Shown here: positions 1-62,672 of the stretch, piece by piece
Numbering within the stretch: the stretch's first letter is position 1
Layout: the number at the start of each line of letters is the position of its first letter
Assembly: GCA_013399855.1 (NCBI GenBank)
Contig: VXAY01002816.1
Location: forward strand, 1-64,000
DNA from: Oxyruncus cristatus
Lineage: Eukaryota > Chordata > Aves > Passeriformes > Cotingidae
Length of the DNA: 64,000 nt
Reading direction: 5' to 3'
The notes under the pieces: generated by a model
What the model saw: the letters and a program-made list of their open reading frames with translations, nothing else
What the model was told of the DNA's origin: nothing
Database searches by the model: none
Translations under genes and position numbers: made by a program

Positions 1-3000
1 ATATTTATATATATATATATTTAGAAAAGGAAAAGACTTGATAATACAGGGGGAATTAACTAAACCCACTTTTCCTTTTGCCATTGCCTTCTATTTAATT
101 CCACCTGTCTGAAAATACGTGGCACCATTAGAGGTGAATGTTGTTTTTTTTGGTTTTTTTTCCCCTGACGAGTCTCTTCTCTGCAAGAAGCTCTTCACAA
201 TCAAAGCCTATAATGTTTTATTTTAGCTGAGCTGTATTAGCATTTCCAAAAACATATCACATGCCACCCTACAATATTTTTCTGCCTTCTGTGCAGCAAT
301 GTGTAGGACCATTATATACCATGTGAAACAAATCCTATTATATTTAGAAAATATGTCCAGTCTTGGTTACCACAGCATGTACAGCACCTGTCAAAGGGTT
401 CCCAGACAATTTTTGTTGTCTGGTTTAGAGGCAAATTCCAAAGGTTTGTACAATATTTTGTAATTGTAATTATGAATGTGCAATCATTGGACCCTCCAAA
501 AGTGGTGCAAACTGGTCAAAGTCAGGAATTTAGCAGCTCGCTATCCTTAAGGGAGGTGGACTTCTAGCTCTTTGGAACTGAAGTCCTTTGCTTGAAATTG
601 AAATGAAGTAAAGGAAGAGACCTGTATCAGTAAAATGTATACATACTTTTAATCCTTTGAAGGCAAGTTTAGTAAAATTTAGTAATTTGGGAGATAAATT
701 TACTTTCTGATGAACAGACATAAAAGTGAATAGCAATACCTACATCAGTCTACTTAGTGGTGTGCAAAAGAACAAGAAAAACCATCAAACCTTTAAACTT
801 TTAAATGTTGGGCTTTAAGTGCAGTGAGTGAGCTCAGGACAGTGTGAGAAGTCACGCACCAGAGTCTTCTGGTGCCAAAGTGATTACACAACCAGCTCCA
901 AGTTGTTAACTGTTCTTTTCAATCCCTTATGCTGACCCCAATTCAAAGTGACTCTTGACTTTAGTTTCACTGAATTTCGACAGCACTGTACTTTACGGTG
1001 ATGATTCTGAGCTGTGAAATAGCACGTATGTTGTCAGACAGAAAGTTCCTCTCTGTGCTCTGTATAAACCAGAGGCAACTTCTTAATCAGTGAAAACACT
1101 CAAAATTCCGACCAGTCTGAGGACAAATTGTGATCTTCCTCATCAGTCAAGTCAAAAATATTATTTAAGGTCTGTCCTCAAGGGTTGCAAAGACCAAAAT
1201 CTGCGCAGATTAATTTTTATTCCTGGAGACTTTATGGGAGTAAATTCATGGCATTTTAACGGGGCGCAGCTGTTTGTAGTGAAACTGTTCTTATCAAATC
1301 CATGGCTTTTGCCTTTTTCTGATTTTCCTCCCCATCCCACCAGAGGGGGAAGGGGTAGTGAACAAGAAACTGCATGATACTTATTTCCCAGCCGGGGTTA
1401 AACCATTTCTCTGGCACCAGAATCCCAGGGAAATCCTAAATAAAACTAGACCAGCTGATGGCTGGAATTACTGTGTTCTTATTACCAACACATCTTTTGA
1501 AGCAATTTCCCATTTTGTAATGGGAAACTTTATTTAGCCAAGCAAAGTTTTCTTAATCCTTGGCTAAAAAGAACTCCTTTAATTCTGAAGTTTTTCTTTA
1601 AAATGAACAGTCATTTTTAAACCTGTCTTGGTTGACCTTGAAGTCAGTTGAGGAAACCTGTATCTACAAAAAGCTGAAACATTTGATCACAAATGCTGCA
1701 TGTTTTTATCTTGCTTTAGATGTCTTACATTAAACCATTGGTTCAAATTATGTAATGAGGGAATATCTCTGAATTTGATAATATCACAGTTTTTTAGTAG
1801 TTCTTTTTACAGTGTTAAGAATTAAAAACGTCACATGGTTTGAACAGCATTCATCCCTCTTGTTATTTTTCATTTTATATACATCATGTTTAAATATACA
1901 TTTAATTCCATTTTCTCTTTTGTTTGAATAGATAGATTATGGGGTGGGAAATCTTTTGCAATTTAATTTTGAAAAATTTTTTTCCTCTATCTGTCTGTTG
2001 TGATTCTGAGTTCTAATAGAACACTTAATACGGGTATAATACTTTAGCAAAGCTCATTTTTTATCTCAATAAATTGGTATATTTACAACCATCATTATTC
2101 TAAAGGAGTGGTTCAATCCGTAGAACATGAAGAATTACAAAAAAAAACAAATTAAGACTTGAGAAAATATTTGAAATCCTAACATTTTAATTTGGAAAGA
2201 CTAAGACTACTCAGATCTTCTGGCAAAGTCCTCTCCACATTAGAGAGGGCAATGAGAAAAATGAGGTTTAGAAGTGTTATGGTAAAAATGAAAGCACTAT
2301 AATTTCAAATATTGAAGCACTCTATAAATTACACCCACAGTTTTATCTTTCTTCCTTCTTAAAACTCATTTATTAGCCAATTATTTTTCAGTGAAACAAT
2401 TCTGAAAACTCCCTTTGTAATCCAAATTCACCATCAGGTCAATACTGGCTTTGGGTTGGTATTTTTAAGCCATTAGTAACACAGCTGTACTTTGACCTAA
2501 AAACCTATTTTGATCTGGTGGTTGTAACAGCTCTTATTTGAACATCTGTCCGTGGTTTCTTTCACACGCAAGTGTTTGCTCACAATTGAAATGTTGAATA
2601 ATGCAAAAGGCTTGGAGGAAACATTTGAAAAAAGAAGTTTGCAAGGAGCAGTGGAAAATCATGTTTGGAGGAAGACACTGGATCAGTGTCTGGATCATGG
2701 TAGAAGATGGTAGAATTTGTAGCCCATTTGTGCCTTGAAGGAGGTCCTTCACGGAGCTCTCATTGACAAAGCTGAGTTCAAAGGCTTTTCCTCCTCTGTC
2801 CTCAAAGGGTTTTCATCCTCTGAGGCGTCAATGAAGCCGTTCCTACTTAACTATTCAAAACAAACCCTTTGGGCTGCCCTCGGAATTGTTTTCCAGGTGC
2901 CACAAACGGAACTCAGCGAGAAATAAATTTAGACCCGGCCCAGCAGGAAGTCTCCAAACCAGCAGCTTCTGCAAAGGATTGTCAAGAACAATCTGCAAGG

Positions 3001-5491
3001 AGGCTGGGTCTGGCATATAGATTTTGAGCTGAAACAGTGCAGGGAAGGAAGTGCTGTTTGCCAGCTCTCACCACCATATGCTTTATTATAATGTGATGTA
3101 CAAAGAATATGGAGGCAGCAGCTGCTCTGGAGGGAGGTGGCCACTTGTTAGGTTTTGAAACCTTTCCGAAATGTCTGTTCCTTTTCTTTTCACTGGTGTT
3201 TTTTCCCCCCCCCTGCTTACGTATTTGCACTCAAAATATGTTCCCTAAAAGAAATCTATTTTTAGGCCGCAGTAAGAACAGGAGAGTGTGATCCACTTTT
3301 TGCTGAAATAAAAAATGATTTTGGAAGGGCTCTGATTTTCAGTTTTTTATGTTGTGAAATGTGGGCAGATTTTTGTTTTCTTGATGCCCATTCACGTCAG
3401 GGCCTGACGAAATCACATCTATAAATTAATTATTGTCTAGGATTGTATGGCTTTCATTGGTTTCCATGGATGTTCCAGTGGCCTGGTCACATTCACATTT
3501 AAGGCATTTTCGAGATTCACCGACTTCACTGGCAGAGACAAGCAAAACATAACTGAGAATTTAGATCTAAAATGGAAAAATTTGGATATGATATGGGCAG
3601 AGGAATTAATCTTTCCCAGCATTTCCACCCAGGCAGGGAAGTTGATGACTGTTCCTTTGAGAAAGCTGAAGTCCTTGGCACGTTTCAGGAACTGTGTGGC
3701 TGCAATGCCGTGAAAATGAACCTTATGTATTGAAACAAAGCTGTATTTTAAAGAGTATTTTTTGACTCCTAACTGAGAGTTTCATATCCACTGAACAAAA
3801 CTCCTTTCAGATACTACAAGCACTTGCATTTTGAGTTAGGGATTCTCCAGTGAATTTGAAAATCCACTGGGAAGTTACATCACAATATAATGAGATTATA
3901 TCGGGACAAGTTGTTATAACAGATAATAAAACTAATATATCATATTGTCATTTTTACTGCAAGCTGGTATTTTACATTGACCCTGGAGTAACACCCAAAT
4001 GCCACTGCAATACCTGTGTGGCCCATATAACTCAGTAAAAATGATGGTTCATAGAGAAGAAATATGTTACAATCCTTTTTGGAAGGATAAATCTCTTTGA
4101 GACAAAGATTTTTGGGTTATTCTGTATAAAAAGAGATGACATTAATCTGTCACCAGGTACATGTTCCCCTGGTGATAGAGAGATGGTTCATATGGAAAAA
4201 TTCACGTTTATTTGCTTACTTTAGTTCTAGAGCAGTGTACTATTGTCTGCCTGACCTTCATTCTTCAAGCCAGCTGCAGTCGGTGGTTATCTGGAACACT
4301 TACACACTAATGCTTACTTAAAAGGTCCCCTTTTCCCTCTTTGTGGCCATACTTGTAGGAAGAATCCAAATCTCAGCAGAATTACTGATTCACAACTTTA
4401 ATCATTCCCTACACGAGCCCTCATCCCACTGAGGGATGACGTAGGGGATTCCATTTACTCAGGAATCCCATTTCTGATGTAAACTGGATTTTAAAGTCTA
4501 CAGTGAAACTAAACATGGATTCTGAGTATAGTCCAGCAAAATGTGAGGTAAATGTTTAACTCTCACTGAAAATGATGCTTACAGTCTTGTCTTGAGTCCA
4601 ATCCAAATCTGTTTTCAGTGCAAATTAAAGCTCTGAAATGACTTCTTGTTTTGGTTCCTGTAGAAAAAATTTTAACCCTTAAGCATAAGGAACACTTTCC
4701 TAATTCTAGGGAGCATAACAAAATTTAGGTTATCAACAGTCTACAGTTCACACCCTGGGCACTTGAAGTCAATCTGGAGTCTTGACAACACAGGAACGTT
4801 TGGTTTGGGGTGTACTATTCTTCCAAGAAAGTTTGTACATGAAATGTTTGTTTGTACTTTGGATGTGAAGGTAAAGCCTTCCTTGTGCTAGAAGGACTGG
4901 GAGTTATCAGGAGTTGCACAGTGTTTATAGTACTCGGGTTTTTTTCTAACACAAAACATTTCTTGTCTGAAGCAGCACACTAAATGTGGTAATTCTAAAA
5001 ACGGGTACTTCTAGATGTAGACCTACTCTTTACTGTTATGATTGGACGCACATTTATTTTTACATAAAGATGCCTGGTAGGAAAGAAAGGACAGAACTTA
5101 CTATTATAACCATGAAAATCAGCAAACCAATGTCATTTTAAGCAAGGGAGAAAAGGAAATCCTCAGTTTGCAACAAGTTGAATTAATTGGTTTTGAGCCT
5201 GAAGAAAGTCAATGCATTTTTAATGATGTATTGCCTGACCATCACAAGCCATTGAGCTGCCAATGACTAAGTTAGAAGAAAAGAAATGCAGGAGACCAAT
5301 GAAATGTTACTCATTGTGAGCAGAGATGCTTCAAGTCTGTTAGAGCTCTGTGGATTTTTTCCTCTGCTTTTAAAAACTAGAAGATGTGTGGTTGCACAGT
5401 TTCAGATCTTAAAAAACTCTACACTGTAGCTTCATTAGTTGTCTTCTGCTTTATTAGAGAAATCAATGTCTAATTCTTTTCTTCTCTTCAG
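1..5491 (+). other. ATP2B2 intron (5' end outside window)
   Basis: AT-rich sequence without any stretch resembling the expected preceding PMCA exon (the DKTG and NAIAINSAYT-like region was looked for and not found). A TA run starts the window. A nested inverted repeat lies at 4405-4449. I saw no gene or identifiable transposon. Confidence 0.85.
4405..4449. repeat. Nested inverted repeat
   Basis: Inner arms TCATCCC (4421-4427) and GGGATGA (4433-4439). Outer arms ATTCCCTAC (4405-4413) and GTAGGGGAT (4441-4449), with one position that pairs as G-U in RNA. The left side has an 8-base insertion between arms. No known function. Confidence 0.55.
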
Positions 5492-56397
<50,906 letters not shown>

Positions 56398-56405
56398 CTG
56401 AAAAG

Positions 56406-56798
56406 NNNNNNNNNNNNNNNNNNNNNNNNNNNNNNNNNNNNNNNNNNNNNNNNNNNNNNNNNNNNNNNNNNNNNNNNNNNNNNNNNNNNNNNNNNNNNNN
56501 NNNNNNNNNNNNNNNNNNNNNNNNNNNNNNNNNNNNNNNNNNNNNNNNNNNNNNNNNNNNNNNNNNNNNNNNNNNNNNNNNNNNNNNNNNNNNNNNNNNN
56601 NNNNNNNNNNNNNNNNNNNNNNNNNNNNNNNNNNNNNNNNNNNNNNNNNNNNNNNNNNNNNNNNNNNNNNNNNNNNNNNNNNNNNNNNNNNNNNNNNNNN
56701 NNNNNNNNNNNNNNNNNNNNNNNNNNNNNNNNNNNNNNNNNNNNNNNNNNNNNNNNNNNNNNNNNNNNNNNNNNNNNNNNNNNNNNNNNNNNNNNNNN
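56406..56798. other. Assembly gap (393 N) inside the 3' UTR
   Basis: An uninterrupted run of N starting 8 bases after the ATP2B2 stop codon. The right edge resumes in a near-pure T run (56799-56837), so the gap probably marks a hard-to-read homopolymer or GC-extreme stretch. Another single N is at 57434. Confidence 0.98.
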
Positions 56799-56804
56799 TT
56801 TTTT

Positions 56805-56837
<33 letters not shown>

Positions 56838-57036
56838 CCTCCTTAAGCAGGAACTGCAGAGGACTTCTTTCTGAGGCTATTTATCCAATTCACTGGTCTG
56901 TGAGTTTTTTGAAATGCTTGTGTGGCATGGACTCAATTGTATAGATTAATTTAAATAACTTTTTTGAAGTTGCGAAGCTTAACTTGCACAGTAGATTTGC
57001 ACCAGTTGGACAGAGGAACTTAAACATTTATGAGAC

Positions 57037-57128
57037 TATATATAGAGATATATACATATAAGTATATAGATAATGAATTATATATATGTATATATCTATC
57101 TATATATATATAGTTATATATATATAAA
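57037..57128 (+). repeat. TA-rich simple repeat in the 3' UTR
   Basis: About 90 bases built almost entirely from TATATA, TAGATA and TATCTATC units, largely self-complementary, so the transcript could fold into an AU hairpin. Confidence 0.85.
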
Positions 57129-59561
57129 GTTTCTTTGTTGGCATGTTGCCTTGTTTCTGCTCAAATTGCTCTGACTATTTTAACTTATTTATGTCCTAAA
57201 AAAGAATGTAATTTGTTTACAAACCTGTAGATAAATATCCTTAACTATTTGTAGGGTTAAGAAAGCACTTCCTGCCGAAGTAGTATAAAAATGGCTCAGC
57301 TCAGCTCATTGAAAATGTCTGTAATATCGCACCCTGGATATTTTATTACAACCGTGTTCTGATTTCTGCCTGATTTTATTTATTTTTCTTTTTTTTTTTT
57401 TAGGGATGTTAAATGTTACAACAATATTGGGAANTTTTGTTAAATAATGTAGATACTGCTAGTAAATAACAAAAGAAGCCAAAATACAACACATTGGATG
57501 TAGCATTGTGATCCTATATACAGGGAGGTAAACCAGGCTTCCTTTGTTTCAAATAAAAATCAAAATGATCAGGTTCTCTCTTTTTTTTTCCCCCCCCCTT
57601 TTTTTTTTTTTTTTTTTTTGTCCCTCTGATAATCTGCTTGAATTTGTTTTGGTGCAACATGTGATAATGGAGGCTATTTCATTCTTTAAACATGCAGCAA
57701 TGGCTTCCAAAAGTATCTTTAGGGAGATATTAAACGAGTTTATAATTTAAAATAAGTTATATTTGGTTTGTCTATATGAAGATAAAAGAAATGTTAAAAT
57801 ACTGTGATATACGGTGTTTACTCCTTTTCAATTAGTAATTTAGGCATTTATTTCCTTATCACTTGCAAAGTATGGGCTGTTGGCATTTTGGATGAGAATC
57901 ACTGTAGGTTGTTGCTTTGATTTTTTTTTTTTTTAAGAAAAATACAATTTCTGCACTATTAGGACTGAATGAATCTTTATTAATTGTGTATTGAGATGTG
58001 CTTTGTGTGATTTTTTTTTTTTTTAACCGAGCTTGTCTTCCTGTAGTCACAAGTTATACTGTAACACAGTAATACATTCTTTTACCTTGAGCTTTCCACA
58101 AAGAAAGCTGTTTTGCAAACCTGCAGTATGGGAGGTGGAAAATATTTTTCAAGATGGTAACAGCCCTAGAAGCTTAAAATTTATGAGCTTATATAATTGC
58201 TATGTCAACCACTTGAATGCTAAGCACTTTGTGGATCACAGATTTTTCATAAATAATTTTTGTATTTAATATAAAGTTTGCTTGGAGACTTTTCAGCATA
58301 TGACCTTTTCCATAACTGTACAGTGCAAAAGACATTTTGAATTACACAATCGATTCTGCCAGGTGTGTTGGAGAACACTCTCAAACTAGCTTGATAAATC
58401 GATTTGTTGAGGTGTTGTTACGGGTTTGTCCTAAAGTTGGCTCGTAAAGGGGTGCATCTCTGCAGTCACAAGAACTAAACCAAGCCAGAACTCTCCAAAT
58501 CAAGATTAGACTCATGGCCAAACTGCAGACTGAACTGATCAGATGTTTTCAGGGTGCATCAAGACTTATCAGCCAGGTAAAGTTCTAATCAGCTTGACTT
58601 GCCAGCTTCGGACTTTTGAGTAGAAGCTATTGAATGTTTTTGGCTCAAGCGTAGTTCGCTCTCTGATCCAAACTTCTCACTGACCAACAGAACAGGCCTT
58701 TGAAGGCACTTACAGCTCTCTGTTCAACAGATAGTGTGACCCTTTTCTTACCAGTGTCAAGCTAGCATGAAAACATAATTATTTTAGCTGACTCCTAGCA
58801 ACAAAGTGATTAAAACTCAGTCAGGATTGTTCGCTTTGTAAATACGGTGATTAACCTTTGTACAACATGTATTGGGTTTCTATGGCCTACTTGGGATATC
58901 ATATTCAGAAGAAAAAAGTGTTATCTATTTACAGGGAAGCCTCTAGCTTTGGACTTGATCATCTACAGAAGCTATTAATACTGGAACAATTTATTTTCGG
59001 CATCTTAACACTGACTGTTTGCCTTTTTATTTTCAAACACTCTTCATATTTTTTCTTGGGTTTTTTTTTTTCTTTTTTTAATTTTCCTGTAGGAGTACCC
59101 CTCCCTAAGGTACCATTTGCAGACTTGAAAACTGTTAAGAAAATGTACACTGCATTCTGTGTATATATAGTAAAACATATATAAACTGAGATGCATAGAA
59201 AACTTGGGCTTTTGTGAGCAGAGACTGTGCTTTATGTATATGATAAATGATAGACTTTTTTTTTTTTTTTAAAAAAAAAGCAGAATAGCTATGACCTTTC
59301 AACTACAAGTCGTGCATCACAATTCCTTTCTTTTATTGCTTGACCTCTCTGTGATGGGAACAATGGATCAAAAACCAAAATGATCAGTTTGTTAAAATTC
59401 CCTGCAATATATAAATGCTCGCTCTCTACGTACTGTACTTAGCAGCATGAGATTTGTGGACAACAATACAGTGGTACATTGGCAATCCATCCCACTAGGG
59501 GTTATTAATATATGTTCATTCATCTGTTTTTATGAATTTTTTTATCTAGACAATAATTGTA

Positions 59562-59567
59562 AATAAA
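59562..59567 (+). promoter_or_regulatory. Likely main poly(A) signal of ATP2B2
   Basis: AATAAA with a GT/T-rich stretch 10-30 nt downstream, about 3.2 kb past the stop codon. It overlaps a TGTAAATA at 59558-59565. A more distal AATAAA at 59815-59820 and a proximal one at 57552-57557 are alternatives; transcript ends are not visible from genomic sequence. Confidence 0.6.
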
Positions 59568-61875
59568 GAACTTACTCTGTCTGTTCATTTAATACTATGC
59601 AAAAGGTTATGCTTTCTATTGTTATTCTTATTCCTACAGTGTGATGCTGGAATGTTTGTGGTTTCAAAAAAAAAAACAAACAAAAAGACAAAAGTAAGTA
59701 AAATATGTGATGTAAATTATTTTATAGTTTGAAACAAAATGATAAAGTTTTACTCTTGCTGCTTTCTGTCTAATAGATCTCTCTTGGCAGGAGCACAAGT
59801 GGAAAATTTAAAGAAATAAATTCACAAAGCAGCATGAACAATAATGGTCTGAATGTAACAGCTTTCTTTATTTTCACCTGAGGTCATTCGATCTGGCTCT
59901 GGATTCCCACTGGGATATTTTAATGTAAAGGTATTTACAAAATCTTCGGGATCGGGCACTGAGTCAGCCCGGAAAGCTTTAATTCCTGCCTGGCTGAATC
60001 AGTGCAATGCCCAGAAACATACCTGGTCTGTACAGTGGTGGGAATGGTTGATGGGAATACTGCAGGGAATTCTTCTGGAATGGCTATGTACAGAAGAAGT
60101 AAAATGGATGAGATGAATTTGCTTATGAAACCATTAGTTCAGTACTGGCCCTCAGACCAACAGATCTGTAAGGCCATTTTCCTGTCACTGGCCCAGAGGA
60201 GATACCTCTGCATTTAGATTTTTCCAGCTCTTTCTCCCTCTGTCACAATCAGAAAAAAGGTCATTGAAACAGGACTCATCCTGCCACTTAAGACTTTCAA
60301 AACTGTCCATATGCACAGGGCAAAAGGAGGGAATCCCCACTTCGCTGCCCAGGAGAGTTCCTCCTCTTTTTTTTTATAGCTCAGGTTAAAGCCATTGTTC
60401 CCTAAACTTCACTGCAGCCTGTGATCATACAGCATTCTTGGACTTGGGTTAGAAGTTATCCAAACAGACAAGGTGTGAGGTGACTAACTGTCACATAAGT
60501 GTGTTTTTAAAGGTAAAATGCTTCCCATTATAGTTTTTCCCTCCTTCTCACCCAGATTTCCAGCTTTTACCCACAAGTTCTGTGGGACAAGTAATATTGG
60601 AAAATAAAATAGGAATACACTGTGAGAAAAGATCCATAAGAATGTATCCAACACAGTAAATTCAACAAAAAAACCCAACAGGAAACAGTTGTTATTTAGG
60701 CAGCAGATTTCTTGGATTACTGGAGCTTTAGGGGTACTTTGGAGTTGAATTGCTTTCTGCTTTGAATTTGTGAGCTCGGTACAGGCAACAATCAGAAAAT
60801 ATTTTTCTTTTAATTCTCTGTCACTCATTTGCCTCCTTCCTACACACGTAACTTTATTAGTCCATGTACTTTTGGCAGGACTCTTCATCTCTGCCAAAAA
60901 TTATCAGTGATGAGGCATTAGTAAGAAAGAGGACTGGCATTGTTGAGTGTGTTTTAAATACGGTGTTTGAGCTTCTGTGTGCTTGAGAGGTCTATTTTAT
61001 GAGCTGCACCCTTTCAAGAGTGTTTACAAAATCCTTTCACAGCACTGCAGGGATGGGAGCTGTACATGGTAACTTAGAAGAAGAACAGGAATGAAATTCC
61101 TTAGCATCAACTTGAAGCTTCAGAAAGGTGCATAGTATTTGAGGTTACTGGTCCATCATGGTGAACTTATGTCCTAATTCAAAATAAGAATACCAGGTTT
61201 TATGCCAGGATGGCAATGAGGGTGATCATGTCTGCCTCCAGAGAAAAACCAGAGATTTGCCATGGGATGCTGTACTGATATAGGATGGGGAAAACGGTGC
61301 ATAAGTAGTGGGTGAAGGAGAGACAAAAGGAGGAAATTAGGAGAAGGAGGAAGAAAATGCAGGTGCATATAGTTTGCTATCTACTGAAATGAAACACAAT
61401 CCTAATTGTTTGCTATTGGCTTGATTTTGACATGGAGTTCTAATACAAGAGATACTCAAATAGTATTCTCTGCCTAAAGGCCTTTTCCAGCTCTTCCGAT
61501 ATTCCTGAATAGGCTGAGGTTCCCGAAGTAGCTGGAAAACATTGACTTACAAAACTCCTGCTCAGCCGCTCCCCCAAACTTGCCATTTCTCTGATCAGAG
61601 GGTTGACCAGAAGTGGATGATCTCCAGCATCCCTGTTCTACTCAGTATTTGATGTTATTCCATGAAATGGAAGTGAGTGGCACAGTTTGTGGTGTTGGTT
61701 CACTCCGGTGTAGAGGTGCACCACGTACACAGGCTGGGAGAGGAGCAGGGTTCAACACTCCAGCCTTCCTCCTGGTGTTACAGTAATAGTAGACTTGTTT
61801 TGAGGAGCCACAGAAAGGTAAGCAAGAGATGTTTCCTGTTTGTGTTTGTGTTCCTGCAGCAGTGTGAGACATTGA

Positions 61876-61896
61876 AATAATAATAATAATAATAAA
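61876..61896. repeat. (AAT)n microsatellite
   Basis: About seven units of AAT. Confidence 0.92.
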
Positions 61897-62542
61897 TTTA
61901 TTCATGGCTGAGATCCAGACTGGGCTCCATGTGTACATTGCCCTGGGCTATAAACTGCAAATCCATATTTCTCATTTTCTCGGCACACGAAACCCATTTA
62001 GGTAAAGCTCAGGTTTGATCAACACACTGATATAAGAGGTACTGAGAGAGACAGAGGAGTGTCTGATTCTATACGTCTTCTTACAAGCAGGTATTAACAG
62101 GCTTACTACGATCTAAACTTGTGGAAATAGAAGGATGACTAAATAACTTATTTATTAAAAACAAGGCAGACTGTTGAAAAACACAAACCAAGGGGAATAT
62201 TTACAGCAACATTTTCTCCCTTATGTTCAGACAAACTCTGATTATCCATGTGTCTGGGAGACTATGTTTGCCTGGTACCAACTAAGCGTTAAATTCTGAG
62301 TAAGGAAATGTGCTCCACTTCTCTCTCTGATGGATTTGGTTGCTTTTCAAGCAAATTATAAAGCACCCTGCTCTACTCCTTGTGTGTGTGCATTTAGGAA
62401 TCACTGGAGTTGAGCTGGTACAAGCATTGCTGGTGCAAGCAAACAGCATTTACAAGATTATGAATATTAGAAAAGCAAGTTATACAGCTTTCTTGGAAAA
62501 GCTTTGTAGAGCATTTATGGCATCTGTTAAAGATGACCCTAC

Positions 62543-62672
62543 ATCACAGAATAGTGAAGGGTTGGAAGGGACCTGGAGATCAGTCCAACCCCCCTGCCTA
62601 GGAAGGGTCACCTACAGCAGGTGACAGAAGAACGTGTCCAGGTGGGTTTTGAATGTCTCCAGAGAGGGAGAC
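62543..62672 (-). mobile_element. CR1 LINE 3' fragment, reverse orientation
   Basis: CACAGAATAGTGAAGGGTTG, GAAGGGACCTGGAGATCAGT, CCAACCCCCCTGCC, CAGGTGGGTTTTGAATGTCT and CCAGAGAGGGAGAC match the complement of the avian CR1 3' region. Short and degenerate; it keeps neither the ORF nor clear ATTCTAT terminal units. Confidence 0.85.

Larger units (their letters stand above)
56398..59590 (+). other. ATP2B2: ATP2B2 3' UTR (inferred extent)
   Basis: AT-rich non-coding sequence directly after the ETSL stop. Bases 56406-56798 are N, so the first part is unread. AATAAA occurs at 57552 and at 59562-59567, the latter after TGTAA and followed by a TG/T-rich stretch (ctctgtctgttcattt), a typical cleavage context. 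A third AATAAA lies at 59815. I take cleavage near 59580-59600 as most likely. The region holds a TA-rich block, several homopolymer T runs and six UGUANAUA sites. No ORF in it looks real. Confidence 0.7.

Noticed and set aside
57037..57128. Regular TA-rich array as a possible CRISPR-like or origin-like repeat
   Set aside because: Plain dinucleotide-type low-complexity sequence in a vertebrate 3' UTR without repeat-spacer structure.
60484..60897. 137-codon open frame on the minus strand downstream of ATP2B2
   Set aside because: No similarity to SEC13 or any other expected neighbour; hydrophobic AT-driven composition.
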